In this document: piece by piece, positions 7,057-15,260 of the stretch
Layout: every line of letters begins with the position of its first letter
How positions within the stretch are numbered: the first letter of the stretch is position 1
Assembly: GCA_031553225.1 (NCBI GenBank)
Contig: JAVBLU010000034.1
Coordinates: 4,439 to 68,438 of the forward strand
Direction of reading: 5' to 3'
DNA from: JAVBLU01 sp031553225
Lineage (GTDB): Bacteria; Bacillota; Clostridia; Christensenellales; UBA1750
Length of the DNA: 64,000 nucleotides
Program-made: the position numbers and the translations under genes
Notes under the pieces: generated by a model
Database searches by the model: none
Told to the model about the DNA's origin: nothing
Seen by the model: the letters and a program-made list of their open reading frames with translations, nothing else

Positions 7057-8993
7057 GTGGAGATCGTCTCCTCGCTATGAATGGGGAACGTTGCGCGGCG
7101 CAGAAGCGTGTCGGCAAAGGGGACGAACTTGCGGTCCTCCAACTCGCCCGTCGCCCGGTTCCGGAGGGTGGCGAGCACCTGCACGGCAAAGCCCTTGCTG
7201 CCCGGATCATCCCAGGGCCGCAGGTTGTGCCCGGCGGCCGGCATCTCGTAATCCCAGCGCTCGCCGCGCGCGGGCACGGCGTGATAGTCACGAAAGAAGG
7301 GGAGATCGTACTCACGCACAGGAGTGCGCACATCCTCAATGGGCAGCGCCATCAGCAGGGGCCCGTAAGCGACGTACCCGTCGCCTTTTACGTCGCGCTC
7401 CATCCGCGGCTCACGTTGAAGGCACAGTTCAAAGCGCGTCTCGCCCTCCCAAGCGCGCCGGATCACGATATAGGCGCCCTGGCGCTCGGGGAGCGCGCCA
7501 GGCAGACCGCTCACCTCGGCCCGGCCGCACCAGCGCGGCACGCGCAGGCGAAGGCCGAAGGCGACGGGCGCGGCCGGCCGCACGATGAACGCGATGCGCT
7601 CGGTAAACGCAGGGTATGCGGACATTTCCTCGATGGCGACCTCCACGCCCTGCACCTGCGTGCGCAGCGCGCTGGAGCCGTACAGGGCCTTGGTGAGCAT
7701 GTCCCCTTCGCGCGCCCACATGCTGCAGACGTAGGTGGGAAACACGCGCCCGGCGTTGGGCACGCAGCAGCAGGCCACGTCGCTGTGCGTGGGCGAATAC
7801 TTGTAGCGCGTTTGGTTGTGCAGGGGCACGTGCGGCTGGGGCGTGTGAAACGCGCCGCGCATGGCGTACGCGTTGTCGGCGGCCAAATAAGCTATGCCGC
7901 CGAGGTTCTGCTGCCGCGCGCCCAGCGCTGCGTTGAAGAACAGCCACTCCATGCGCTCGGCCCACTGCGGATCGTCCGTGTGGCGGTACAGCGCCGCGTA
8001 GGAATGCAGCAGCTCCTGCAGGCAGCAGTACTCGTAACCCGTCACGTCCGCGTCCGCGCTCAGGCCGCAGATGTACTCATCGCCTATGGGTGCGCCGGAG
8101 GGCAGAAGGCACGCCTCAAGCTTTGTTATGTAGCCGGCCAGCGCGCGGCGCAAGTCATCGCGGCCGGTGGCCTCCAGGGCGTAGACGAGCGCGCGCAGGT
8201 GCTCGTACGTGTGCACGCCGTGGCCGCGGAAGGGCTGCGCGGGATCGAGCAGCCGCGGCAGCTGGCAGTCCGGCTCCAGCCCTTCGTGCCGGGCGTAATC
8301 GTCGTACAGAAAGGCCGCGTAGGCCAGGTAACGAGGCTCGCCCGTCAGCCGGTGCATAATCATGAGCGCATCGGTAAACATCAGCCCGTGCGACAGTCCG
8401 GAAGCGACTGAGTTCGGTTTCTCGTGCGACGTGTCGAAAGGGGAGGAAGCGTCCAGGGGGTATGCGGCCATGGCGCAGTCCGCGGCGCGAACGGCGTAAT
8501 CGAGCGTCTGGGGGTCACCTTCCAGCTCGTACAGCGCAAGCAGCCCGCGCAGCAGCGCGCCCAGCGTCCACAGCTCGCCGTTCTCGCGGCCCTTCAAGAA
8601 GCGCAGGTCAGGGGCGTAAACGCCTAGGTACCCGTCCTCGCCCGCCGCGTTTGTGGCGCGGCGGAAATACGCCTTGGCCTTATCGATAAAGCGCCGGTCG
8701 TCCAGCAGCCCCGCCGTGCGGATCAGGCCGTCCAGCCAGTTGCCTTGCGTTTCGCCGTTCCACCATTGATAGGCGGAAACGTCGCCCGCGGCGGGCATGC
8801 CCAGAATGCCCAGCTCTGGCCGCCCGGAGGCACGGGCGCGGCGGTCCTCGCCAAAGATGTCGCAATCGCGTATCAGGTGGGGCGCCAGCTCGTCCAGAAA
8901 CCCGATGTAGCCGTAGCGCAGATCGGCGCCCATGGCCTGCTGAAGCCACCCGCGCGGCCGCACTGCGCCAAAGGGAAGATACTCGTAGGGCAT
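7053..8993 (-). CDS. GH127-type glycoside hydrolase (beta-L-arabinofuranosidase family)
   Basis: The 646-residue protein matches the GH127/DUF1680 family. These enzymes use a zinc-bound Cys nucleophile to release beta-L-arabinofuranose. The alpha/alpha-barrel part holds SAYQWWNGETQGNWLDGLIR. The metal and catalytic residues appear as E-x-C in GYEYCCLQELLHSY (about residue 330) and the Cys cluster CCCVPNAGR (about 410), followed by beta-sandwich domains. No signal peptide is seen, so it acts in the cytoplasm on imported oligosaccharide or glycoside. The ATG at 8993 has AGGAGG seven bases upstream and is preferred over a TTG at 9056. It is coupled to the UroD-family gene by ATGA. The exact sugar specificity within GH127 and relatives (for example GH146) is open. 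Confidence 0.87.
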   Translation of the reverse strand: MPYEYLPFGAVRPRGWLQQAMGADLRYGYIGFLDELAPHLIRDCDIFGEDRRARASGRPELGILGMPAAGDVSAYQWWNGETQGNWLDGLIRTAGLLDDRRFIDKAKAYFRRATNAAGEDGYLGVYAPDLRFLKGRENGELWTLGALLRGLLALYELEGDPQTLDYAVRAADCAMAAYPLDASSPFDTSHEKPNSVASGLSHGLMFTDALMIMHRLTGEPRYLAYAAFLYDDYARHEGLEPDCQLPRLLDPAQPFRGHGVHTYEHLRALVYALEATGRDDLRRALAGYITKLEACLLPSGAPIGDEYICGLSADADVTGYEYCCLQELLHSYAALYRHTDDPQWAERMEWLFFNAALGARQQNLGGIAYLAADNAYAMRGAFHTPQPHVPLHNQTRYKYSPTHSDVACCCVPNAGRVFPTYVCSMWAREGDMLTKALYGSSALRTQVQGVEVAIEEMSAYPAFTERIAFIVRPAAPVAFGLRLRVPRWCGRAEVSGLPGALPERQGAYIVIRRAWEGETRFELCLQREPRMERDVKGDGYVAYGPLLMALPIEDVRTPVREYDLPFFRDYHAVPARGERWDYEMPAAGHNLRPWDDPGSKGFAVQVLATLRNRATGELEDRKFVPFADTLLRRATFPIHSEETIST

Positions 8994-9094
8994 CTGCCCG
9001 CCTCCTGCAGAGCGCGCCGCAACCCTTCGGCGCACCGTCTCTTGAGCGTTCGTCAAAGGTATTCTGCAGCGGCGGGCGTTTTCCTTTCGCCGGC

Positions 9095-9123
9095 TTCAGC
9101 AACGGTGCAATGCGTGCTATAAT
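9095..9123 (+). promoter_or_regulatory. Promoter of the SDR gene
   Basis: A perfect TATAAT (9118-9123) lies 17 bases after a weak TTCAGC (9095-9100). Transcription would start near 9130, exactly at the first in-frame ATG, which supports the later ATG at 9154 as the true start. The weak -35 suggests activator control. Confidence 0.6.
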
Positions 9124-9153
9124 CGGGGCATGACTACGAAAGAGGGCGGTTGC

Positions 9154-9963
9154 ATGTCCATTGGCGCGAATTTGGAGAAGTACTTTTCCCTGGAGGGCAA
9201 GGTGGCCCTGCTGACGGGCGCGGCGGGCGGCATCGGATTTGAGCTGGCGCGCGGGCTGGCGAACGCGGGCGCGGCCGTTTGCCTGTGCGATGTGCGCACG
9301 GACGGTCTGCCGCAGCGCATGGGCGCGCTGTATCAGCCTCAGCGCCACAGCGCGCACGCGCTGGACGTAACGGACAAACAAAGCCGCGAGGCCTGCGTGG
9401 ACGACATCCTCAAGGCGCGTGGACGTATCGACATCCTCGTCAACTGCGCGGGCATCAACAAGCGGGAAGGGTACCTGGACGTGACGGAGGAGACCTACGA
9501 CCGCATCATGGCCGTCAACCTGAAGGGCGTGTTCTTTCTGACCCAGTACGCGGTGCTGCGCGGCATGCGCCATACGGGCGGCAAGATCGTCAACATCGGC
9601 TCCATCAACACCACGAGCATGTTGGGCGGCGTGTCGGTGTACGGCGCAACAAAAAGCGCCATATACGGCCTTACACGCTCGATGGCCATCGAGTGGGCCA
9701 AATGGAACATCCAGGCGAACTGCATCGCGCCCGGCCACATCCTCACGCAGCTTACCGTGCCCACCTGGCAGAACGAACACCGCGCGCAGTACCTGCGCGA
9801 CCGCATCGCCATGCAGCGCCCGGGCGAGCCGCAGGAGCTGATCGGCATAACGCTGCTGCTGTGCGCGCCGGCCTCCAGCTACATGACCGGCCAGTTGTAC
9901 GACGTGGACGGCGGTGCGCTGGCCGGTGGGAAACCCTGGAACTTCGACACGGCGTACGAGTAA
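9154..9963 (+). CDS. SDR-family oxidoreductase (KduD / gluconate 5-dehydrogenase-like)
   Basis: The 269-residue short-chain dehydrogenase has the cofactor motif TGAAGGIG (about residues 21-28), the NCAG-type segment VNCAGINK, the catalytic Ser region NIGSINTT and the active-site YGATK. The N-terminal layout (LEKYFSLEGKVALLTGA) is typical of sugar-acid dehydrogenases such as 2-deoxy-D-gluconate/2-keto-3-deoxygluconate dehydrogenase (KduD) or gluconate 5-dehydrogenase. It probably interconverts a sugar acid and its keto form using NAD(P). The ATG at 9154 follows GAGGGCGG; the earlier ATG at 9130 falls at the predicted transcription start. It is divergent from the GH127 gene. Confidence 0.87.
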   Translation: MSIGANLEKYFSLEGKVALLTGAAGGIGFELARGLANAGAAVCLCDVRTDGLPQRMGALYQPQRHSAHALDVTDKQSREACVDDILKARGRIDILVNCAGINKREGYLDVTEETYDRIMAVNLKGVFFLTQYAVLRGMRHTGGKIVNIGSINTTSMLGGVSVYGATKSAIYGLTRSMAIEWAKWNIQANCIAPGHILTQLTVPTWQNEHRAQYLRDRIAMQRPGEPQELIGITLLLCAPASSYMTGQLYDVDGGALAGGKPWNFDTAYE

Positions 9964-10064
9964 GCAGCCGCAAGGCAATTATTGGCCGGTGCCGGCGGGC
10001 CGCGCCCCCGCAGTGAATGCCCATGGGCTACCTGGCCGCGCCTCGCAGGACCATAACGCCACAT

Positions 10065-10092
10065 TTGTGCCGCAGACCATGTGTGGTATAAT
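10065..10092 (+). promoter_or_regulatory. Promoter of the two-component system genes
   Basis: TTGTGC (10065-10070), a 16-base spacer and a perfect TATAAT (10087-10092) precede the response-regulator gene, whose AAGGAGG lies at 10114-10120. Confidence 0.7.
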
Positions 10093-10127
10093 CTGCGTGT
10101 GTGATTACGGCGCAAGGAGGCTGATGC

Positions 10128-11543
10128 ATGCACCTGCTCATCGTGGACGACGAGCGGCTCACGCGGGAGGGCCTTATCGCGCATGTCGCCTGGGCCGAGG
10201 CGGGCATCACCAGCGTCGCCACGGCAGGCGACGGCCTGGAGGCGCTTGCCGAACACGCGAAACAGCGCGCGGACCTGATTTTGTGCGACGTGCGCATGCC
10301 GCACATGGACGGTCTTTCGTTTGTGGAGCGGCTGCGCTCGATGGGCGACAACGCGCCGGTCATCTTTCTGTCCGGCTACTCGGATAAGGAATACCTGCGG
10401 GCGGCCATCCGCTACCATGCCGTGGACTATCTGGACAAGCCGGTGAACTTCGCCGAGCTGCTCACTACGGCCAAGGCCGCCCTGGCCGGCGCGCAGGCGG
10501 AGCGGCCGGGCGCGTCGGCGCTGCTGTCCAGCCTGCCCCAGCTGACCTACGCCGTTAGCGTGCGCGCGGCGCTGTTCCTGTTTCCGCCGGCCGCGCACGC
10601 GCGCCAGGAGGAACGCCGTCAATCCGTTCAGGATGCCTTTAACTCCGTCAAGGCGTGCGCGGCCGTCGTGGAACAGCTGCCGGCGGGCCTGATGACCGTG
10701 CTCGCGCTTCGCCCGGGCGAGGCGGACCGCAGCGGCGATCTGTACGGCTCGCTCCTCTCCCGCCTGCCGCCCGGCGACGCCGCGGCCCTTTTGCTGGGGG
10801 CGCCCCGGCCGAAGGCGTCCGACCTGCCCGCGGCCATGGACGCCTTGCGGCGGCAGTGCGACCTGCTCTTCCTGCGCGGCTGGTCGCTCTATCAGGAAGG
10901 GCCGCCCACGATCGATCTTGCGGCGCTTTGCGCCGTGGCCGCGGAGGACATCCTTTCCTGGCGGCAACGCGGCCCCCAGTACGCCGACGAGACGCTGGGC
11001 GTTTTGTGCGAGCGCATCCGGCATAGCGACGGGGTGGGCGTGCCGCAGGTGCGCTCGGCGCTGCACTCGCTGGTTGAGTCGCTCCATGCGCGGCTGTCGG
11101 TTCCGCTCAAGATGCAGCCCGGGGCGTATCTGTCCGCGGCGGAAACGCTGGACCAGTTTATGGCGCAGGTGCGCGGCCAGGTGCACGCGGCGCTGAGCGC
11201 GGCGCGGCGCAAAGACCAGCTGTCGCCCGCGGTGTCCGCCACCATGACGGCTATCGAGCAAAACCTCTCCAGCGAGCTTACGCTGGAGCAGCTTGCGCGC
11301 CAGGCGTTTCTGTCGCCCACGTATTTAAGCGCGCAGTTCAAAGCGCAAACGGGCGTATCCATCAGCCAGTACGTGGGCGATATGCGCATCCTGCGCGCCA
11401 AGGCGCTTCTGCTTGACCCGCACGTGCGCCTGTACGAGGTGTCGCGCTTGGTGGGCGTGCCGGACGCGTCCTACTTTTCCCGCCTGTTCAAGAAGGCCAC
11501 GGGCATGACCCCCTCGGAATACCGCGAGGCGAACCTGCCATGA
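10128..11543 (+). CDS. Response regulator, YesN/AraC type
   Basis: The 471-residue protein has an N-terminal receiver domain (residues 1-120): acidic pocket VDDE (6-9), phosphoacceptor Asp54 in LCDVRMP and Lys104 in YLDKP. A long linker (about 120-365) follows. The C-terminus is an AraC-type double helix-turn-helix (about 370-471: LTLEQLARQAFLSPTYLSAQF and YEVSRLVGVPDASYFSRLFK). It overlaps the next gene, a YesM-type kinase, by ATGA, so the pair is one signalling unit. YesN/YesM systems usually control carbohydrate uptake and breakdown genes. The glycosidase, SDR and transketolase genes nearby are candidate targets, although no transporter is present here. Confidence 0.93.
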   Translation: MHLLIVDDERLTREGLIAHVAWAEAGITSVATAGDGLEALAEHAKQRADLILCDVRMPHMDGLSFVERLRSMGDNAPVIFLSGYSDKEYLRAAIRYHAVDYLDKPVNFAELLTTAKAALAGAQAERPGASALLSSLPQLTYAVSVRAALFLFPPAAHARQEERRQSVQDAFNSVKACAAVVEQLPAGLMTVLALRPGEADRSGDLYGSLLSRLPPGDAAALLLGAPRPKASDLPAAMDALRRQCDLLFLRGWSLYQEGPPTIDLAALCAVAAEDILSWRQRGPQYADETLGVLCERIRHSDGVGVPQVRSALHSLVESLHARLSVPLKMQPGAYLSAAETLDQFMAQVRGQVHAALSAARRKDQLSPAVSATMTAIEQNLSSELTLEQLARQAFLSPTYLSAQFKAQTGVSISQYVGDMRILRAKALLLDPHVRLYEVSRLVGVPDASYFSRLFKKATGMTPSEYREANLP

Positions 11544-13324
11544 CGAATCTGCTCAAGGACGTCTCGCGCCGTCTGTGGCGGGCTTTTGGGCGCATCCCCA
11601 TCAAGCGGCGGCTCATGCTGTCCTTTACCGTTCTGCTGCTGTTGCCCATGGGGCTTTCCTACGTGCTCATCATACGCAACGCCTCCGTGCTTATCAGGCA
11701 GGAGGTGCTTTTATCCACGCGCCGCATCGTGCTGAACGCTGCCAACAACATGCAGGCGCGGCTGCAGGAGGCCGTGGCCGCCGGACAGGTGGTGTGCGCC
11801 TCCACGGAGGTGCTCGGCGCGCTCAAGCAGCTCAGCCGCGACGCGCCCTACCCCCTGACCGAGCAGCTGGCCGACTACCGCGCCATCGACGAACTGCTGG
11901 GCACCCTGCAGTCCACGCACGGGCTGTACCGTCTGCGGCTCTACGTGCCGGGCGAGCCGATCTACAAAAACCAGCGCATGAACTTCTTTCCCCTGTCCGA
12001 CGTGCGGGGCCTTGCCTGGTACGACAGCCTGCGCGGCGACCCGAGCCGGGCGCTCGTGCTGTATCAGCGCTTTCCCTACATCTTCAACAACACCACGGAC
12101 ATCCTCAGCGTGAACAGCATGATGATTAGCACGGACGACTTTGTCACCCCTCTTGGCCTCGTGGCGGCCGACATACGCCTGTCGGACATTCGCTCCATGC
12201 TGCAGGACATGACCCTGCCCGGCCGCGGCAACGCCATGATTGTGGACGCGCAGGGCCACATCATCGCCGAGGCGGGCGATCTTGCGCTGCCGGAGGGGCT
12301 GCCTCTGCGCGGCCTCTCGGCCAACGAGTTCATTGAGGTGGATGCGGGCGACGCCATAGGCTACGCGGTCGCCCTGGGGGGAAGCGGGCTGTCCGTTTGG
12401 TCGCTTGTGGACGAGGAGTCGCTCATGGCCCCGGTGCGCAAGCTGGAGCAGAGCATGGCCGCTATTCTGGCGGGCATGGCGGCTCTTGCGTATCTGCTCA
12501 CCATGCTCTCTACGTCGCTGAACATCGACCGTCTGCGGCTGCTGGCGCGCGAGATGCAGCGCGTGATGAAGGGCGATTTAAGCGTGCGCGTGCGGCAATC
12601 CGCTGAGAACGAGATCGGCATGCTGGAGAAGACGTTCAACTACCTCATGGACTCCTTCCAGGAATCGCTCACGCAGACCGTCGCAGAACAGCAGGAGCGG
12701 CGAAGCGCCGAACTGCGGCTCTTGCAGGCGCAGATCAAGCCGCATTTTCTATATAACACGTTGGACCATCTGCGCTGGCGCGCCCTCGCCTCGGGCGATC
12801 AGGACGCCGCGGATTTTGTGGACACACTGGCGCAGTTCTACCGGATCGGCCTGTCGCGCGGGCAGGACACCGTGCCCCTGCGCGACGAGTTTGCGCACGC
12901 GCAGCTGTACATCAAGCTGCAGAATATGCGCTACGACGGCATGGTGCAGGGGAGCTTCCATCTGCCCGAGCCCCTGGCCGGCTGCCCGGTGCCCGGGCTC
13001 TTGCTGCAGCCGCTCGTGGAGAATGCGCTCATCCACGGGCTGATGGAAACGCCCTCAAAGAGCGGCCATATCGACATTTCCGCCCGCGCGGAGGGCGACG
13101 CGCTCATCGTGCGCGTGCGTGACGACGGCGTGGGCATGGACGAGCAGCGGATGAAGGACATCCTAAGCCCCGCCAAGGGCCGCTCCTTTGGGGTATGGAA
13201 CGTGCACTCCCGCCTGCGGCTCATGTATGGCGAGCAGGGGTATCTCTCCTACGAGCGCGAGAGCGGTTTCACCGTGGCGGTGGTTCATCTGCGGCTGGAC
13301 GCCCCGGCTAGCGCGCCCTCGTAG
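11540..13324 (+). CDS. Sensor histidine kinase, YesM family
   Basis: The 594-residue membrane kinase has TM1 at about residues 25-46, an extracellular sensor region (about 47-300), and TM2 at about 305-327. A HAMP domain follows (about 328-382), then the His_kinase motif QIKPHFLYNTLDHLRW with phosphoacceptor His402. The ATPase domain has LLQPLVENALIHGLM (N box) and VRDDGVGMD (G1 box). It would sense an extracellular ligand, typically a sugar or its binding protein, and phosphorylate the YesN-type regulator encoded just upstream. Start ATG lies within the ATGA overlap with that gene. Confidence 0.94.
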   Translation: MTNLLKDVSRRLWRAFGRIPIKRRLMLSFTVLLLLPMGLSYVLIIRNASVLIRQEVLLSTRRIVLNAANNMQARLQEAVAAGQVVCASTEVLGALKQLSRDAPYPLTEQLADYRAIDELLGTLQSTHGLYRLRLYVPGEPIYKNQRMNFFPLSDVRGLAWYDSLRGDPSRALVLYQRFPYIFNNTTDILSVNSMMISTDDFVTPLGLVAADIRLSDIRSMLQDMTLPGRGNAMIVDAQGHIIAEAGDLALPEGLPLRGLSANEFIEVDAGDAIGYAVALGGSGLSVWSLVDEESLMAPVRKLEQSMAAILAGMAALAYLLTMLSTSLNIDRLRLLAREMQRVMKGDLSVRVRQSAENEIGMLEKTFNYLMDSFQESLTQTVAEQQERRSAELRLLQAQIKPHFLYNTLDHLRWRALASGDQDAADFVDTLAQFYRIGLSRGQDTVPLRDEFAHAQLYIKLQNMRYDGMVQGSFHLPEPLAGCPVPGLLLQPLVENALIHGLMETPSKSGHIDISARAEGDALIVRVRDDGVGMDEQRMKDILSPAKGRSFGVWNVHSRLRLMYGEQGYLSYERESGFTVAVVHLRLDAPASAPS

Positions 13325-13374
13325 CGCGCGGCGCATCTTAGGGCAGCCTCCTGCGCGCTGCGCCGCAGGCGCGG

Positions 13375-14049
13375 CTATCCCTCGGCGTTCAGGCAGGCGC
13401 GCAGGCCTTTGTCGTTCAATATTTTCACGCTGCTGCGGTAGAAATCGATCAGGCCGTCGGCTTTCATCCGGGAGAGCTCGCGGGAGAGCGAAGGCCGAGC
13501 GGCGAGCAGCTGCCGGGCCATGTCCGCGCGCGTCATGGGCAGAACGAATGCGGGCTTGCCCTGCGCCTGCTCCAGCAACAGGGCGGCGATGCGGCCGCGC
13601 AGCGTGCGGTGGGAGCGCGCGCGGATCCCTCGGTTGAGCAGCATGATCCGCTCGGACAGGAGCCGCACGAAGTTCTCAAGCACCGTGTCGTCGCTGCGGC
13701 ACAGCTCCACCACGCGCGCTCTTTGCAGCATGAGCACCTCGCCGCCCTCGCCGCACACCACCGTGGCCGGGTACGCCGCCCCGCGCGCGAAGAGTACAGC
13801 CTCTGCGAACGTGTTGCCCGCCTCCAGACGGGCGATGGTTTGCACGCCGCCTTCGGCCGTCTCATGCCGCACCTCCACCGTGCCCGAGAGCACGATGCCA
13901 AGGGCTGCGCAAGGCTCGCCCTCGCGCGCGAGCACCTCGCCCCGGCGCATGCCGCGGCCGCTGCCGCCCGCGCGCCGCACCAAATCCGCCGCGCGGGCGG
14001 GATCCATGCCCTCGAACAGGGCGCAGGCAGAGAGCGCCTGAAGGTTCAT
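13375..14049 (-). CDS. Crp/Fnr family transcriptional regulator
   Basis: This 224-residue protein has an N-terminal cNMP-type sensor barrel (about residues 10-125, with CAALGIVLSGTVEV) and a C-terminal winged helix-turn-helix (about 150-220, with MTRADMARQLLAARPSLSREL). The recognition segment RPSLSRELSRMKADG is typical of HcpR-like clostridial regulators. The ATG at 14049 follows an AGAGGATG site; longer upstream readings lie outside the predicted transcript. It is divergent from a ferredoxin-type gene, with an operator-like inverted repeat in its own leader. It resembles the hcp-linked regulator in size and plan, but the putative operators differ. The sensed signal is unknown. Confidence 0.87.
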   Translation of the reverse strand: MNLQALSACALFEGMDPARAADLVRRAGGSGRGMRRGEVLAREGEPCAALGIVLSGTVEVRHETAEGGVQTIARLEAGNTFAEAVLFARGAAYPATVVCGEGGEVLMLQRARVVELCRSDDTVLENFVRLLSERIMLLNRGIRARSHRTLRGRIAALLLEQAQGKPAFVLPMTRADMARQLLAARPSLSRELSRMKADGLIDFYRSSVKILNDKGLRACLNAEG

Positions 14050-14066
14050 GCAGGCATCCTCTTTTC

Positions 14067-14080
14067 GTAACATATGTGAC
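14067..14080. promoter_or_regulatory. Crp/Fnr-type operator GTAACATATGTGAC
   Basis: GTAACAT-ATGTGAC is a 14-bp inverted repeat with one mismatched pair, extended by a C/G pair on the flanks. It has the look of Crp/Fnr-family sites. It lies at about +13 to +26 of the regulator's own predicted transcript and overlaps the -35 region of the divergent 4Fe-4S gene. The layout mirrors that at hcp (2466-2523). Confidence 0.65.
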
Positions 14081-14103
14081 GTAAATGCGTCCATGTCTAT
14101 GAT
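14075..14103 (+). promoter_or_regulatory. Promoter of the 4Fe-4S protein gene
   Basis: TGTGAC (14075-14080), a 17-base spacer and TATGAT (14098-14103). The -35 box is inside the right half of the inverted repeat, so binding of the regulator must affect this promoter directly. Confidence 0.6.
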
Positions 14104-14128
14104 ATCCTGACACCGTAGCAAAAATCAA
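14099..14128 (-). promoter_or_regulatory. Promoter of the second Crp/Fnr regulator
   Basis: On the minus strand TTGATT (14123-14128), an 18-base spacer and TATCAT (14099-14104). Its -10 box overlaps the opposing -10 box at 14098-14103, so the divergent promoters cannot both be filled at once. Confidence 0.6.
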
Positions 14129-14181
14129 GCGTGGTGCGCGACGGAGCGCGGGCGCAGTACGGACATCAGGAGGGTCATCCC

Positions 14182-14940
14182 ATGAAGCGAAATATCATCG
14201 AAATCGACCAGAACAAGTGCAACGGCTGCGGACTGTGCGTTTCGGCCTGCCATGAAGGGGCTATCGGCCTGGTGGACGGCAAGGCGCGCCTGCTGCGCGA
14301 CGACTACTGCGACGGGCTGGGCGCATGCCTGCCCGAGTGCCCCACCGGCGCGATAAAAATGGTGGAGCGCGAGGCGGCCGCCTTTGACGAAGCGGCCGTG
14401 GCCGCCCGCGGCCATGCCGGGCCCGTCCCCCATGCCGCCGCGCCGGAACATGGCGCAGAACCCGGCCCGCTGCCCTGCGGATGCCCGGGTACCATGCAGC
14501 GCACGCTGCAGCCCAAGGCCGCGCCGCCCGCCGAAAAGCCCGCCGCGTGCGGCTGCGCCGGAGGCGAGGCCGCCAGCCAGCTGGGCAACTGGCCCGTGCA
14601 GCTGCGGCTGATGAACCCCTCGGCCCCGTACCTGAAGGGCGCGCACCTGCTGGTGGCGGCGGACTGCACAGCCTTTGCCCTGGGGCGGTTCCACAGCGAG
14701 TTTTTGCAGGGCCGCGTGCTCGTCATCGGCTGCCCCAAACTGGACGACAACAACGAGAACACGCAGCGTCTGGCGGAGATTCTGCGCCATAACGACCTTG
14801 CGTCCATCACGGTTCTGCGCATGGAGGTGCCCTGCTGCGGCGGTATCACGGCCGCCGCCAGGAATGCCATGCTGGCGGCGGGTAAGATCGTGCCCTACCG
14901 CGAAGTGACCGTGGGCATCGACGGCAGCATCAAGGAATAG
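14182..14940 (+). CDS. 4Fe-4S dicluster ferredoxin-type protein
   Basis: The 252-residue protein starts with two ferredoxin cluster segments, NKCNGCGLCVSACHEGA and YCDGLGACLPECPTGA (residues 10-60). An Ala/Pro-rich linker follows with Cys pairs (PCGCPG, ACGCAGGEA). The C-terminal domain contains LNPSAPYLK-type residues, VAADCTAFALG, VIGCPKLD and VPCCGG, so additional metal or cluster ligands are likely. Proteins with this plan occur beside hcp in many clostridia and are thought to pass electrons, but the partner is not proven. It is divergent from a Crp/Fnr regulator and probably controlled by it. CAGGAGGG precedes the ATG. A 17-bp perfect stem-loop follows the gene. Confidence 0.85.
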   Translation: MKRNIIEIDQNKCNGCGLCVSACHEGAIGLVDGKARLLRDDYCDGLGACLPECPTGAIKMVEREAAAFDEAAVAARGHAGPVPHAAAPEHGAEPGPLPCGCPGTMQRTLQPKAAPPAEKPAACGCAGGEAASQLGNWPVQLRLMNPSAPYLKGAHLLVAADCTAFALGRFHSEFLQGRVLVIGCPKLDDNNENTQRLAEILRHNDLASITVLRMEVPCCGGITAAARNAMLAAGKIVPYREVTVGIDGSIKE

Positions 14941-14969
14941 CGCCTGTCTTCCGTGCTTCCCACATACGC

Positions 14970-15009
14970 GCAGAGCCGCCCGGCGAGATGATTCGCCGGG
15001 CGGCTCTGC
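14970..15009 (+). terminator. Perfect 17-bp stem-loop after the 4Fe-4S gene
   Basis: The arms 14970-14986 and 14993-15009 pair without mismatch around a 6-base loop. There is no T run afterwards, so it is either an unusual terminator or an mRNA-stabilising 3' end. Confidence 0.55.
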
Positions 15010-15260
15010 ATGCATTGTGCTTATGGAGGAGTAGCCCACGAACGCCGGTTGAGCAAATGAACTATGAAAATCGATATGAAATATCCGGTTTTATCGCAAA
15101 CTGCGATTAGCGTTCATCCACAAAAATGCTCAGAGCTTCCGCCGCTCAGCAGCACCGGGGGTTTCGTCGGCACTAATTTTCCATGATTTATGTTATAGTT
15201 TACAGGCATCATGCAATAAAACGGCGTGCAAAAGCATTGTTATAATGACAGGGTGATGAA
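15010..15260. other. AT-richer intergenic region before the sigma factor
   Basis: No gene is seen here. Composition falls visibly compared with the preceding genes and the change continues through the two genes that follow. A TATAAT at 15241-15246 is only 15 bases before the sigma-factor start and overlaps the region needed for ribosome binding, so it is unlikely to be that gene's promoter. No convincing -35/-10 pair was found. Confidence 0.5.

Noticed and set aside
15241..15246. TATAAT as promoter of the ECF sigma gene
   Set aside because: It is only 15 bases from the start codon, so the transcript would begin inside the ribosome binding region, and no -35 box lies at the right distance.
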